Shown: positions 12,001 to 24,600 of the stretch, piece by piece
How the letters are laid out: the number at the start of each line of letters is the position of its first letter
Position numbering within the stretch: position 1 is the first letter of the stretch
Assembly: GCA_947846985.1 (NCBI GenBank)
Contig: CANTUZ010000020.1
Coordinates: 6,979,459-7,043,458, forward strand
Reading direction: 5' to 3'
Length of the DNA stretch: 64,000 nt
DNA from: Fratercula arctica
Taxonomy: Eukaryota; Chordata; Aves; Charadriiformes; Alcidae
Program-made: the position numbers and the translations under genes
The notes under the pieces: model-generated
Databases searched by the model: none
What the model was told of the DNA's origin: nothing
Seen by the model: only the letters and a program-made list of their open reading frames with translations

Positions 12001-13949
12001 GGAGGTGCAGCAATCCCTCTGCGAACTCAGCGTGCTCCTGGCTCAGCCCCAGCACTTGTGCCTGCGCAGTCAAAGCAGGAATCCAGCACCGCGGCGGGGG
12101 GGCAGCTGGGGAGGGAGCGACCTCCCCGCTCGCAGCGCCAGAGCGAGCCTGCGCATGGGGCAGAGCACCCTCACCCACGGGGTGATGGCAGGGACAGGCA
12201 GGACCGCGCCACCTTCACCTCCGTGGGGAGATGGGGAGAGCTCTGCAGAGCTGGCGTGGCTCTGGTGCACGTCCCTGGCTGGCGAACCCTGCCCGACGGT
12301 GCCTGGAGCACGCTGCAGGCTGGATGTCACCTACGGGGCAGCTCTTCGGGACAGGGAATGCCACAGAGCGTCCTCACCTGCACATTTCCTTACCCTGCTT
12401 TTCCTCCCCACCAACTGTGCACTGTCCCTCTGCCCCTCACTGCAGCTCCGTGCCACGCCAGGCGTGACAGCGGGCCCTGCAGCCACTGCCCGGCTTGAGC
12501 CACCATCTTCAGCTCCTGGAGCGAGTCTCCAGAGTGACCGACCTGCTAAGAAAATAGAGAGCTCGTTCCTTTGAAGTTAATGAATCGTGAAAGCCTTTGA
12601 AAGCAGAGCCTTGTTTATTTACCCACCGCAGCTCATGTGGATGAAGCACCCAGACACCCTGAGCGCTGCTCATTTGAATGAAAGATCAAATGCGAGTCTC
12701 TGCCCAGCCCAGCCGCCACTGGAGGAGCGAGGGCTGCCCCGGCCTCCCGCGCCACTGAGTGCAGGCAGGGACGGGAGAGCCTGACGCAAACCCAGGGAAG
12801 TCTGGGGAACAGTCCCTGGGCTGCCACTCGGGTCTCGTGGAGGACAACATCAAAAGAAGCAACCGGGTTGACAGAGGAATTCAGCACGCTGGGTGCAAAG
12901 CTCTGTGAAACCCGGCCCAACCACGCCACCGCAACGCCCAAATTCAGTTGTGACCCTCCCTGCAGACACCCATCGCCCTCCCAGGGCTGGCACCGCTGCC
13001 TGCACCCCTGCCTGCCCCGCTGCCTGCACCCCTCATCCCACAGCCAGTTGCAGCCCAACCCAGAGGTCTCCTGCCCAGCACCATGTCACAGCCCAGATGA
13101 ACATGGCACTTGTCACCTCCTCCCCTCCCTTTCCCATCAGAGCAGGATACGGAGAACTCCTCTCTGAGAACAACCCAGTAACAGAGAAAAGCCCACGAAA
13201 CAGCAACAGCAGCGACCCCAGCACGCCATCTGCTATGATGGGTCTTCTAAACAAACGCACAGCCTTCCACATGAGTCTATAAATATCTGCCTTTTCGGTG
13301 CAATTGCTTTATGAATAAGCTGTAATGCAATATTCCATTTGGGCTCTCAGACAAAAGGACTGCACCCTACCAGGACCTTTCTGTCACTGCAGTTTTCCAC
13401 AGTATAATTGGATTATAACCGAGTGTGAGTTTCCAGTCCCCATGTCTCTCGGGCCGGGGCAGCCACTCTCTGATCTGCAACAGGAATGGGAAAGGAAGGA
13501 GCAGAATGAGCTGAGCTGGGCGGAGGGGAGGGGGCAGCTGAGGGCACCCGCCACCACGCGAAACGCACTTTGGTGGATAATGAGGTTTACAATCCCAGAA
13601 AATAATTAGGCCTATTGGGAAGCGGCAGCAATGAGAGGTTGCCTATTGCAGCCTAATGCCTGCTCACCTCCAGGGTGTGGAAGGACCAGCCAGTCAGGGA
13701 CCCCAAGGGGAAGAGGGAGCTCCCAGGTAGGTTGGTCCTCACCAGCCAGCAGTTCCAGGGTGCTGAAGGAAGGAGCTCAGAGCCGAGGGCAGCCCTCAGT
13801 CCACCAGCTCTCCCTGTCCTGCCGCCACGGGCAGCAGAGGTGGGAGAGCAAACCGGCACGAGGGGCTGCGGCTGGTGCTGGGACACCGGCCATCCCGGAG
13901 GGGGAAGGCGGTGGCCCTCGCTGGGGACATCACCGCCGCAGGGAGTGCG
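1..13949. other. Upstream intergenic region, no recognised protein gene
   Basis: The sequence is GC-rich, with short overlapping open frames on all strands and none that resembles a known protein. In mammals the next gene on this side is CTTNBP2NL; none of its coiled-coil sequence is seen here. Exon-like segments with AATAAA signals at about 1459-1690 and 11406-11820, and an internal-exon-like segment at 8449-8523, are discussed as findings. AT-rich islands around 2,220-2,760, 6,880-7,260, 9,225-9,780 and 13,255-13,625 interrupt the GC-rich background and could be regulatory. Confidence 0.6.
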
Positions 13950-15650
13950 TGTCCTAAAACACCGACCGTGTTCCCCCCCGTCCCCGTGCAGCCGCGGAGT
14001 TCGCACGGCCCCCGCCGCCCGCCCGGCTCCCCGCCAGCCGGGCAGCGCTGCCCGCTCCTGGCCGCACCGGGCGCTGCGGGGTGCGGCGGACCCGCGGGAG
14101 GCCGGGGGGGACTGGTGCGGGCGGACCCCCGGCGGGGCGCGGAGCCCCGCGCAGCCCCGCGGCCGTTTCCCACCCTGCAGTGACACCTGGCGGGGGCCAG
14201 CGCGGGAGGAGCCGGCGGCGGCCCCAGCCCCGAGCATCCCGCTGCGCCCCTTCCCCGGGCGGAGCCCGACGGGGCGGCCGCGGCCGGCGGCTCCGCGCCG
14301 CATCGCCGCGGGCGCGGCGGTGGGAGCGGCGGCGGGGGCAGCCCCGGCGGCGGTGGGCAGGGGCCCGGAGGGGGCTGTCCGACCTGCCCTCGGGGAGGTG
14401 GGGGTCGGTCCGGCCGGAGCGGCGGCTCCGCGCCTCTGACTCTGCCCAATGAGAGCCCGCAGCACGGCGGGCGCTGTCAATATTTGGCCACGGCCCCCGC
14501 GCTCCCATCCCCAGAGCGTCCTCACCCTCCGCGCAAGGACCTCCATGGCCCGGCCCGGCCCGGCCGCCCGCCCCGCGCCGCTCGGGGGGCGCCGGCCCCG
14601 CTGAGCGCCCCGGCCCGGGACCCCGCGGGGAGCCCCGCCGCCCGGCCCGGCCCTGCCCCGCCGCCCCCCGCGCAGCAGCATGCTGCCTGGGAGCGGGGGC
14701 CCAGCCGGGGCTCGCTCAGCAGCGCGGAGCCGGCAGCCGCGACGCGGGGCCGTGACGGGCAGTGCCCCCGAGGGGAGCGCGGGCAGGACCCCCCTCCCCG
14801 GTCATTTCTCCGTCTGGACCCCGCCCCGGAGAGATATGCTCAGCCCAAACCGCCTGGAAGCGTCTCCTGGGATTGCCTTGGCCCCCGGGCGTGCGGAGTG
14901 CGGAGCCTTCCCTCGGACGGCGGGCGCGGCCCCGCGGCTTTGCCTGTCCCTCGTCCTCCTGCTCGCCCTGACGCCCCGCGCCGACTCCTCGTGGTGGTGA
15001 GTCCCCGCGACGGGCCCGACGGGCCCCGCGCTGACCGCCGGCGGGACCCGCCCGCGGGACGGGGATGGGGACGGGGATGGAGCCCGGCCGGGGCTGGGGC
15101 AGCGGCGGGAGCGCAGCGAGCTCCGCCGAGCCGGGGCCGGAGTCCAGCGCCCGACGTGCGGCCGCGGGAGCCGGCGGGGAGCGGCCGGGGCTCCGCGGCT
15201 CCCCCCGGATCCCGGCTGGGAACCCCGCGGCAGGACGGGCTTGGGGCTCCCCCGGCTCCACCTGCACCGCGGCGGCCCCGGCTCCCGGGGAAGCGCGGCT
15301 GGAGCGGCCGTGGGGGAGCCGCCCGCGCCCCCAGCCTGCCGCGGGGCCGGTGCCGGGGGTCTTCCCCGGGGCGCTGCCACTGCCGTGCTCCCAACCCCGG
15401 GCACCCCGCGCCCCGAAAGCGCCGTCGCCTGCTCGGTTCCCCTGGGCCGGGACTTGACGCGGGGACCCCCCGGGTCCCGCCGCATCTGCCGGGGAGCTCG
15501 GCCCCGCACGCCGCGACCCCCCCAGAGCCACCCCTCCCCGGGCGGGGAGCAGGATCGGCCCCGCGGTGCGGTTTAAACCTGGGAACGGCGGCGGCAGCGA
15601 GCAGCTCCCCCGATCCACCCTCTGCAATCCGGAGATCGCGCCGGAGCTGC
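13950..15650 (+). promoter_or_regulatory. WNT2B: CpG-island promoter of WNT2B
   Basis: This is a continuous stretch of very high G+C with abundant undepleted CpG, flanked by more ordinary sequence and enclosing coding exon 1. A CCAAT box (14446-14450, gcccaatgag) lies 390 bp upstream of the start codon, with several GC-box-like GGGCGG sites around it. No TATA box is visible. Long open frames on both strands here are by-products of the missing AT-rich stop codons, not genes. The transcription start is not determinable from sequence. Confidence 0.75.
14836..14996 (+). CDS. WNT2B: WNT2B coding exon 1 (signal peptide)
   Basis: This exon encodes residues 1-54, ending within the second Trp codon of SSWW, and the donor GTGAGT follows at 14997. 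SSWW|Y is the standard junction in WNT2 and WNT2B. The start at 14836 (gagatATGc) gives a signal peptide and total length close to family members. An in-frame ATG at 14680 would add 52 Arg/Gly/Ser-rich residues, so the start is uncertain while the exon itself is secure. Confidence 0.85.
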
Positions 15651-18600
15651 CGGGTCCCTGCTGGCTGCCGTCTTACTCCTCACACTTGTGTTACCGCTTC
15701 TCATGAACTGGCAAGTTGCTGCTCTCCCTCAGTTGGGTAAGATGAGGCTCTGCAACAGATAGAAACGATGCCATAGAAAATAACAGCCTTCTAGAAATTA
15801 ATTTCCTCCTGTCTCGATTCCTGTAACAATGAAAATTCATGTATGCAGAATGACAGTAATTAGGAACACAGGGAATGTGAAGTTTTCTAAGCGACCCTGT
15901 GCTGTTTCAGTAGTTCAGTAACGCTGGAGGAAAAAAATAGTTTGCTGCAGAAAAGTTCTCAGTGTCCTCCACCCTATAAAAGTCCTCTGTAACCTTGTGG
16001 AAAACACTGTTTTCCACGCCAGTCTCATCATCGTTAGCACATTGCAGTGGATGAGGCAGAACTTAATCAAATTCAACTCATCTGCCACCAAAAGAGACCG
16101 GTGGTTTCTGGAATTCCTCAACTACTGTGGAGCACGTTGCAAGGGCCTGGGAGCACTTAATAGTCCTGCCGATAACACAAGTATTCCTAGTGTTTGGGAG
16201 CACGTCTGGGCGTGTGGCTGTCATGGCCAGGCTGGCAGCCCTGGGAGAGCCATCCCAGGAGGAGGAAGGCGAGCGGGAAAGCTGTGGGGCTGGGAGGGAG
16301 CGGGGAACCTGCGGGGATGTGCTGGTCGGGCAGCGGGTTGCAATCAGGCGCAAAAGGTGGATCCCGTGAGGAGCAAATTCTTCCAGAGCAGCACAGGCTT
16401 CGGGGGCACATATGATGCAAACCAGCAATAGCAATGCTGTCCCCGGCCGTGCCCGGAGGAGATCTCCTGCAGCCCAATCAGCCCACGGGGAACTGAAATC
16501 ACTGGGTGAGAAAATGAGTCACCGTCAGCGAGTATCAGGTTGATGCAGGCGCTGGCCTGGCTGCCAGCCCCCAGGTCTGCCCCCACCCACCAGGGCAGGT
16601 GAAGACAGGACGGCACCTGAGCGGAAGGTGATGCTGCCGATATGCTAAAAGCCAAGGAAGGAAGAAAGAGTCTTAGGGGCAGTGGAGAGGTTGGATTACC
16701 TCATTATCCAGGAGGCAAGAGAAGGGGAGGTTTATTAGAGATGAGGAGTGGGTCCGTGGGGTAAATTACCTGGAAAAAGACAAAATACTGACCAGTCACA
16801 GCATCATCTGGCCAGAGCTGGGCAGTTCTGGTAACACCTTTGGACCCTCTTTAGGAAGAGTATAAAAAACACCAATTTTCGTTGCTGCTGTACCCTGCTT
16901 CTCCCCACCATGACTCCACTGCGGTGTCTGCCCTAATTCCCGACGCTTGTCTCTTCCCGACAGCGGGAGGAAAACCAGCCACATTTGCAGCCTCGGTAGC
17001 TGTGGCTTATTTGGAGGGAGTTGGATTTAGCTCCCGCAGCAGTTTGTGTTCTCGGCTCGCAGCCTGAGTCCCCGGCTGGCGGCAGCTCGCTCGAGGGGGA
17101 GAGGGGGCAGCCCCGGGGGGGCCGGGGCAGGAGCCCAGCCTGGGGGGGCCGGGGCCGGGGCTGGGCAGCTCCCCCGTGCAGCCCGGTGCTCCTTGGCCAA
17201 GGTGCAGCCACGCACGATGCCTTTGAACAGTTTCGGCAAGCAGAAATGGTCCCAGGGACCTGAAGTACATGACATTTGTAACAAAAAAATTAGAAACAAA
17301 ATACGTTAAACTCACATTTTCACGTTTTCTCACATTTTCGATCGTACTCTCTCTTCTATAGACCAGAACATTCCTTAGAAAAGCCTTCATTGGAGCGAGC
17401 GCTCTTCTGCTGGACGTGTCAGTTCTGATAAAATAGCATGTTTAGATGAAATTGTGTTTTACTGAAAATGGTTTCATCCAGCTGTGGTTTGGGAAGAAGT
17501 TATTCAGTGATTTACATAGGTCTCCAAGCACATCTTTAGCACTACTGATATTACAGTAAATACATTTGGTGGTGCATCATCATTCCTTATTTTTATTATT
17601 ATTGCCAAATTCTTCTAGGGATTCACACACAATAAACTTGTGGAAATAGAGGAAATGCTTCTCATTTTCAGAGTTGACTTTTAAAGTAGATTAATAGTGA
17701 AAACTGGGTCAGTTCTGATCACAGTACATGCAAAGCAAATATCAACCAAATGTTTCTTCTAAACAACTGCAAATTATTAATTTTCAGTGACGTCAGGCAC
17801 GGCCCGTGCTGCCTCACAAAAACACCAGGAATTGGTGAACTTTGGGGCTTGAAAAAGTGCCCGTGGGTGCGTGTGCTCGGAGCAGGCAGTGGGTTTGGGC
17901 AGTGGGGACGGGCTCGCGCTGGCCCTGGGCTCGCACTGGCGCGGTTGTGGCTGGCGGCACTGGCCGGGCTCCGAGGCCACCGTGGCCAACCACGGGGCGG
18001 CCCTGGCTGCGGGGAGCAGCATCCACGCAGAAACACTCCCAAACTATAACGTGTTACTTAGCAACAAAATACCAGCTGAAACACAGACGGAAATTAGGAA
18101 GGAATGCACCGGGAAAATCCCTAAATCCCGTTTACACTTGGGCGCGCTGGGGCAGGAGCGGGGCATCGCCCAGGGCCGGCGGCTCTCCCCGGTGCCCGCG
18201 GGGCAGGGCTGTGCCCCCAGAGCACGGACGGCCCCGAAAGCGGCCTCTGAAATTCCTTCTGAGAGATTTGGAAGATTAGACAAATGTTGCTTATAAACAT
18301 AAACTGTGCAATAAACAAACTTGGTGTAAATAACTAAGTAGAGTTTACTCGCTATTGAGAGCCCCGCTAGCTGCTCTGGTGTGGAAAGCCGTTTTAAATT
18401 GGAGGTTTGGTTAAAGAAAAATGTACACAAAGCCGGATGCACACACCCCCCTGCACCCCACCCTCACACATACCCGCTCGCCTGCGAGCCCACATGAACC
18501 CCCCCAACCCTGAGGCGCACCAAATCCTCGTCAGCTAACTTGTTTATTGCTAACCACAGCCCTTGGAAACTACAAATATTTAATTTCATCTGGCATTGGA

Positions 18601-21600
18601 ACAGATGGGAGGCATCAGGCTCCCAAAGAGATAAAACAAATCTGTGGAAGGAAGACTAGTGTGAGCTTGGGCGCGGGTTGGGGAGCGCACGGGAGCTTGG
18701 TGGCCACATGGGGCTCCTCAAGGCCTCGGTGGGTTTTGGGGGCTCTGAGGGAGCCACTGCGCCCTGGGGCATGATGCCCGGCCAGGACTCTTAGGGATGC
18801 TCCATCCAGAGTATCCCTAAGATACTCTGCTCGGCCAGGGAGGGGGTGTGTGTCCATGGGCAGGGAGAACGCCCCGAGGCGTGAAGGAGCAGCGCCCATC
18901 GCGCTCTCCTGCTCGAGCAACCCCGGGAGCTGGCATCAAGCCCTTCCCGAGGGCTCGGCAGGGCCACCCCCATCGCAGGTGGAGAAGGGGACGTTCCCCC
19001 CACGGCGGGTGGAAGGAGCAGCGCTCCCGCCGCCGTCCCTCCCCGGGGCTGGCCGTGGCACCAGTGCGGGGTCCTGGCGCAGGTGCAGCGGGTGGGCACA
19101 GAGAGCGATGGAAAAATCCATCACACGTACGCGTGGATGCAGGAGAGTGGGGCTCGTTTAAACAGGCATCCCACGGAGGTGTGTGGGAGGGGAAATAGCA
19201 TCAATAGGAATGTTTGAAATTAAGCCAAGGGAAAGACAGCTGCGTGGAGGAGCTCCACCGCCCTGCAACCCTTTGGGGCGCGCGGGGGGGGTCGCTGCCT
19301 CCCCTCCGTGCCAGCCCCAGCAGGGCAGACCCCCAGCGCCCCGGGGGGACTTCGCTAGCAGAGGGTCTGGCAGCTCCGAGGGCCGCGTCTCCGTAGCTCC
19401 CAATGCCATCCTGCGCTGCAGACGAACCGTTCCCCCCTCGGCGCCCGCCCCCGCTGCAGAGCAGCCCCCCCGTCGCAGGCGAGGTACCGGGGGGACCCAC
19501 CGCCTCGAAGGGGAGCCGACGTGCGGCGCTGGGCGCATCTGCAGGGACTCGCAGCGGCTGGCCGATTGCTGTTGCGGAGCACTTTGCATGGCAATAAAAG
19601 CAGGAGGTCAGCGACCGGGAAGTCTTTATCCTGAGGCGCTCCACAGCCCCGGCCGTCGAGGCAGCCGCCCTTTGAAAAATAAGTTTTAAAGTAACGTCAG
19701 AGTGATGGAGAATGAACCCTGTGGCCTTTGCAGCAGCCCTGGTGTTCGCGGTTGGGGTGTATTGAACAGATGGGTTCTCTCAGTCACTCTGCGCCGTTAT
19801 AATAATCCTAATTGCATTTCTTAGTTCATTTTTCATTAGGGTCACTTTCACCTATAGGAAATCTTTCTTACAAAGAAATGCAGAAGAAAAAGTCCTTCTG
19901 CTCTTCCGAACTCATTAGCTCTTACGATGACCAGTACCGATTTCCGCAGTGCCTGCAGCCCACCGCGAGGAGACCCGGGCCAGGTCCTGTGGAAAGACGC
20001 AGCCTCTGCTCCGCGCAGCTCGCACCCAGCACGCAAGATGCCACGGACCAGAGAAGAATCATCCGTCCCACGTTAGCCCCAGAGGCTGTCTCACCTCCCG
20101 CCTCTGACATTTTGGGAGGAAAAAAAAAAAGATACTTAAGGATAAAGCATGTTTTTGATGAGCAATTTGTACTGTATTCATACGTCACTGACAACGCCGC
20201 CGAGGAATAGCTTTCATTTGGCACTGAGCGAGATTTTGGCCGTTATTGCAGAAGGTGCCAGAACCCTTTTCTCCCTGTGCTTTTCTGACCTCCCACCCTC
20301 GCCCCTCCCCTGGCTCTGCAGCATCCGGAGCACGCGGGGGCTCTGCTGCTCACCCCGTAGATGTTCTGCACACACCGTATCTCGCCTTTACGCCACAGCA
20401 GGCACAACAGACCTCCGTGTCCAGGTCACTCTCCGTAAAAGATGCCAACAGCAAACGCTCCCACGTCAGCCGAGGGGACGGCGGGGACGGGCGCTCATTT
20501 GGGTCCAGCTCCCCGGAACCGCAGCATCTCCGGACATTTCAGTCCTTCCCGCAGGGACCGCATCCCACCCATGGCAGATGGGGGCAGGAGACCCCAGAGA
20601 GGGGACGCTGACAAGGAACCCGGGGCACACAGCTGGAGAAAGGGCGACACACAAGAAACAGAAAGATCGTGGTGCAGAAAATGAAAAATATGTCCCTTGA
20701 ATGGCACTGGTAGTGGCTCAGCATTATGATATTAAAAATTATTCAAGTGAGACTAACACTCTCAACATACAGAGTAGCGGCTCTAAGTGAGGAAATTAGG
20801 ACCATTAATCATTCCAAGGCGTTAACAATTCCAGCAGGCCAGGATGGCCCTGTTCCTAGTGGGGCTTAATAAAATACTCAGGGTTTATAATAATAAAATA
20901 ATATCTCAAATGTCTATAGCACCTTGCAACCCAAAGTGCTTTGCAGTTGGCTATAAATTGTCTGCCCAGAGCCAGGGAGAGCAGAGGAAGGAAAGCGCAG
21001 CATCCTTGGGAAGTATGCAAAGAACTCAAGGAGGTGAAATGCTGCCAGGTGCCTTGGAATTTGCTCTTTATCAGGCGAAGGGGCAGGGATGTTGGATTCG
21101 ATCCTATCTGAACGCGGTGTCTCCAATAGCTGCCTAGGGCTTTCCAGCCTCCCACCAAAATACAGACTTCATGTCAACTCAATGGGAAGGGAACAGAAGC
21201 CAGGATGGTTTGGCGCCCAGGTTGGTCTTTCAGGACTGTGGAAGTGGTTACGAGAGCAATGGGGAGGGGAATGGGTTTTGCCAGGGGAAGGACTCCAGCA
21301 GCCTTGGATGCCGCAGAGGAGCCGGAGCACGCTCACCCTCGGCAGCGGCGCTCTGGGAGCGGCCACGAGGCTCTGCAGGGCGAGCCGGCGGCCCTGGCCC
21401 GCGGGACGGGCTGCACCAGAGGCCGAGCATCTCCCACCCGAGGAGACAGGACCGGGGCTCCGGCAGCTGCGTAACGTGCCCAGGAACAACACCTTGGTGC
21501 TTTTCTTCCTTGCTTTTTTTATTTTGTTTGGTTGTTGTTTTAAACGTGGTTTAGCCGAGTTCAGAGCCCCCGGGCGCTGCTCTGCACATCACGGGCAGCG

Positions 21601-24600
21601 CGAGGCTGCCACGTCTCTTTACTGCCAGGAAAAAGGGGAGCCCGGCAGCAGCCCCTGGGAGCCGCTGAGGTGGCCGGGGCTGCGGGGATTTAAGCTGCCC
21701 GGACTGTGATAACCGTGTTGAGAGTCCCCTGCACTCAGTGGGGACAGGTGGCATCACAAAAGGCAAGTTCTCCAGCTGAGAACCTGTTAGATGGGATGCC
21801 AGAGCCGAGCCTGCCGCCTGTGCCGACACCCGGCGGAGGAGCAGCTCTCCGTGATTTCAAGCCATGGAGCTTCGGGGTTCGCGGTGCCATGTCCCTTCCC
21901 CTGGGACATCCCCCCCGTGCTTCTGTTCTGCCTGGCTCTGCCGCCGAACAGGGCGTTACAGACAGTTGACAAAGTGGTTTTGGGATCCTCGGGAAGAGAG
22001 AAGCCACAGGAAGGAGACCTGTTAACCTGCCGTCGGTCTTCAGCCATGAAAAATGATAACCAGCGGCAGTGGGGATGCCTCGTGCCTCGGCTCTGGGCAC
22101 CCAGGGCTTCCTGCGTCACCGCAGCTGCTTGCAGGGACATCCTTCTCCCCGTGTATAATTAACCTACGACAGTCATCTGAGATAAGCTCAGCCTGCATTA
22201 ATCTAATTTAAAATTGTGCCTTTAATGGTATTGGCGCAACCACAATTTCCCCACAGTGGGAACTTCCAACACTTCAGCAGCTGTTTTAATTCTAAAGCAG
22301 AGCCCAAAAATTTCAAATTACGAGATTTGCCTGAGAATGGCAATTCCAAAAATTTCCCTTTTGAAATCAAGTAATGCTCAAATAGTTTTGCCAATGCCAT
22401 ATAAAATAGGGTAAAATGAAATACTGGATACGGCAGTGTGTCTGGTATAAATTTCATTAGAAACTTAATGACCGCACTAACATATTTCTCAGCAACACCT
22501 TGGTGTTACAGAAAAGCAACAAACAAGCAAGTTCCAATTCCACTTAATTTTACTGATTCCCATTAAATCCTTTCTTCAAAACTGCATTTTCCAAGAGACA
22601 TTTTCCACCCGGTATCTCCTATCGAGTCTGTAAATGTGGCATGACCCTGGCTAAGCCTCCCCTGCTCCGGGATCTCTGGGGGTCCCCGCGACGCGGGATG
22701 CAGCCGTGGCAGCCGCTCTGCACGGCCAGAGCATCCCTGCGGCGCGGGGCAGCCGTGGCCAGAGCAGCCGACCCCGACACGCCGGGAGAGGCTGGCACTG
22801 CGCACTGAGACCAGCCCTGGGCTGGCACCAGGAGGAAACGGAGCTTTCCCCGGCCACCGCAACACCCGCAGCCCCGCCATGGCTGGTATTTCCCTCCAAC
22901 GCTCGCCCCAGCCACGCACAAAGCAAGGGCTCGCTGCAGTGACAGGAGGAGCAGGGCTTTGCCTCTGCCGGGCTGACTTACCAATCCCCACAGAAATCCC
23001 GTCTCACCTGTGGCTGGTGACGGCCGGAGCTGGGTGCATGCAGGGGCTTCGCTGCCGATGCCTCTCCAGGACTGGAGACCTGCCCCCAAAAAAATACTGG
23101 GTCAATAGAGTCTTAGCAATTACACAAAATTACTGCCAACAGCTCTAAGTTACAAAAAAACCCCAAACCTGGAGGTGCCCCTGGTCTCTGTTGCAGAGGG
23201 CTGGTTATTTATAGTGGCAGGGAAATTGAATTCCCCTCGGCAGCATCCTCCTGCCCGGGTCTCTAGAGTTGTGGTTCCCTCTGACCGCTGGTTTGGCAGA
23301 GTCCCCCAAGCCCCCGTAAAGGCAGCCTGGGGCTCCTGGCATCTGGAGAAACCCTTTGGCAGCCACACAGCCCATCCGCTCGCCTGGCCGGGCTCCGGCT
23401 GGCACCTTTGGGCAGGCTGCCGGAGACATCTCCTTCCCCGGCAGCAGCAGTTGCCGTCTGCCTGGCGCTAAGGTGCCCCGGGCTCTGGCCATGCCCCGAT
23501 GTCCCACTGCTGCACTGGGGGCTTCTCCTGAGCCTCGTGGTCTTTGCTATCAAAGATCTCAGCAGCCGGGAAGCTGCATGCACTGTGTCGGGGCCAAAAG
23601 CACGGTTTGCTGATCCAGAAAGAGATTCCAGCACAGTGAAGACTGAGAAGGAACGAGGCGTACTGGGATCTGATCCCTGGGACAAGTCACAGCAAATCCC
23701 AGGAACTCGCTGCCCACACGGGGGGATCCCCCCCCAAACCCACAGGGAGCTGCGCCCGCGGGGGGAGAGCGGCCATGGGCAGGAAAGCCCTGACTTCCAC
23801 CAGAGCGGTCTGAGCCGAGGGCAGAGACACGACATGGGCCGTGGCTCAGCGGGAGCAGCCCCAGGAGCCTGCGAGTCCGTCGGGATGCCGGGCAGGCTTT
23901 CGTGGGAAGCACGGCAGTGGGACACATGCGGCACAGAGGCAAGCCTTGGATGGGGGCTCACACAAAATGCACGCTGCCAAGTAAATAGATGCGTCTGCCT
24001 CCGATTTGCTTGTTTATCTTAGAAGCAATTTAGGTTTCTCCTTGTTTACAAGAGTCGAAGTCAGCAGACTCTTAGGACAAGAACAAGCACTGGGAGCCAA
24101 CATGTGACAGTTGTCTCCTGTTCCCCCGGCGCTCCCGGGCAGTCGGGAAAGTGCTTCAGCTGCGCCGGTGGATGCGTCTGTGCAGGAGATTCAGTGGCAG
24201 AGGAGGAGGGCAAGCGGGAACCAGGAGCGTTTCGCCTCCTTTACCTCTGAAAGCACTTGCCTTTGTAACACGCAGTCTCCGGCTGCTGCTGGGCAGCTGC
24301 CGCTGGCAGGGGAAGGTGGAGGTCCGGTGCATGGTGGCATGGTGTTTCCTGCAGCACTGCAGCTCGCTCCCGCCTCCTGGCAGCTGAACTCCAGGAGCAA
24401 ATGGGGAGTACGGCAGGCTCGTGCCGGCACGCTGGCGTGCAAGGAGCAAATGCTGCAGCATCACGCAGCCAAAGGCCATCGGAGGGACCGGCCCCAGCCC
24501 TTCTGCCTGAGCTGAGCAAACAGTGCGGCCCTCCGCAGCAGGGCGATGCGAGGGCTCTGCAGATGCTACGCAAGGACCTCACAGGAGGCAGCATCCCCTG

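Noticed and set aside
13653..14681. 342-codon minus-strand open frame upstream of WNT2B exon 1
   Set aside because: It is a GC-driven absence of stop codons in a CpG island, with several overlapping frames of similar length on both strands and no family resemblance.
14484..15740. 418-codon open frame across the WNT2B CpG island (+ strand)
   Set aside because: Composition is Pro/Arg/Gly/Ala-rich as expected from any frame of high-GC DNA. It overlaps the real WNT2B exon 1 in another frame and shows no recognisable domain.
21089..21200. ATGTTGGATT-starting frame in intron 1 as the alternative WNT2B first exon (mammalian form starts MLDG)
   Set aside because: After MLDS the translation has no similarity to the mammalian alternative exon, and no donor in the right phase joins it to exon 2.
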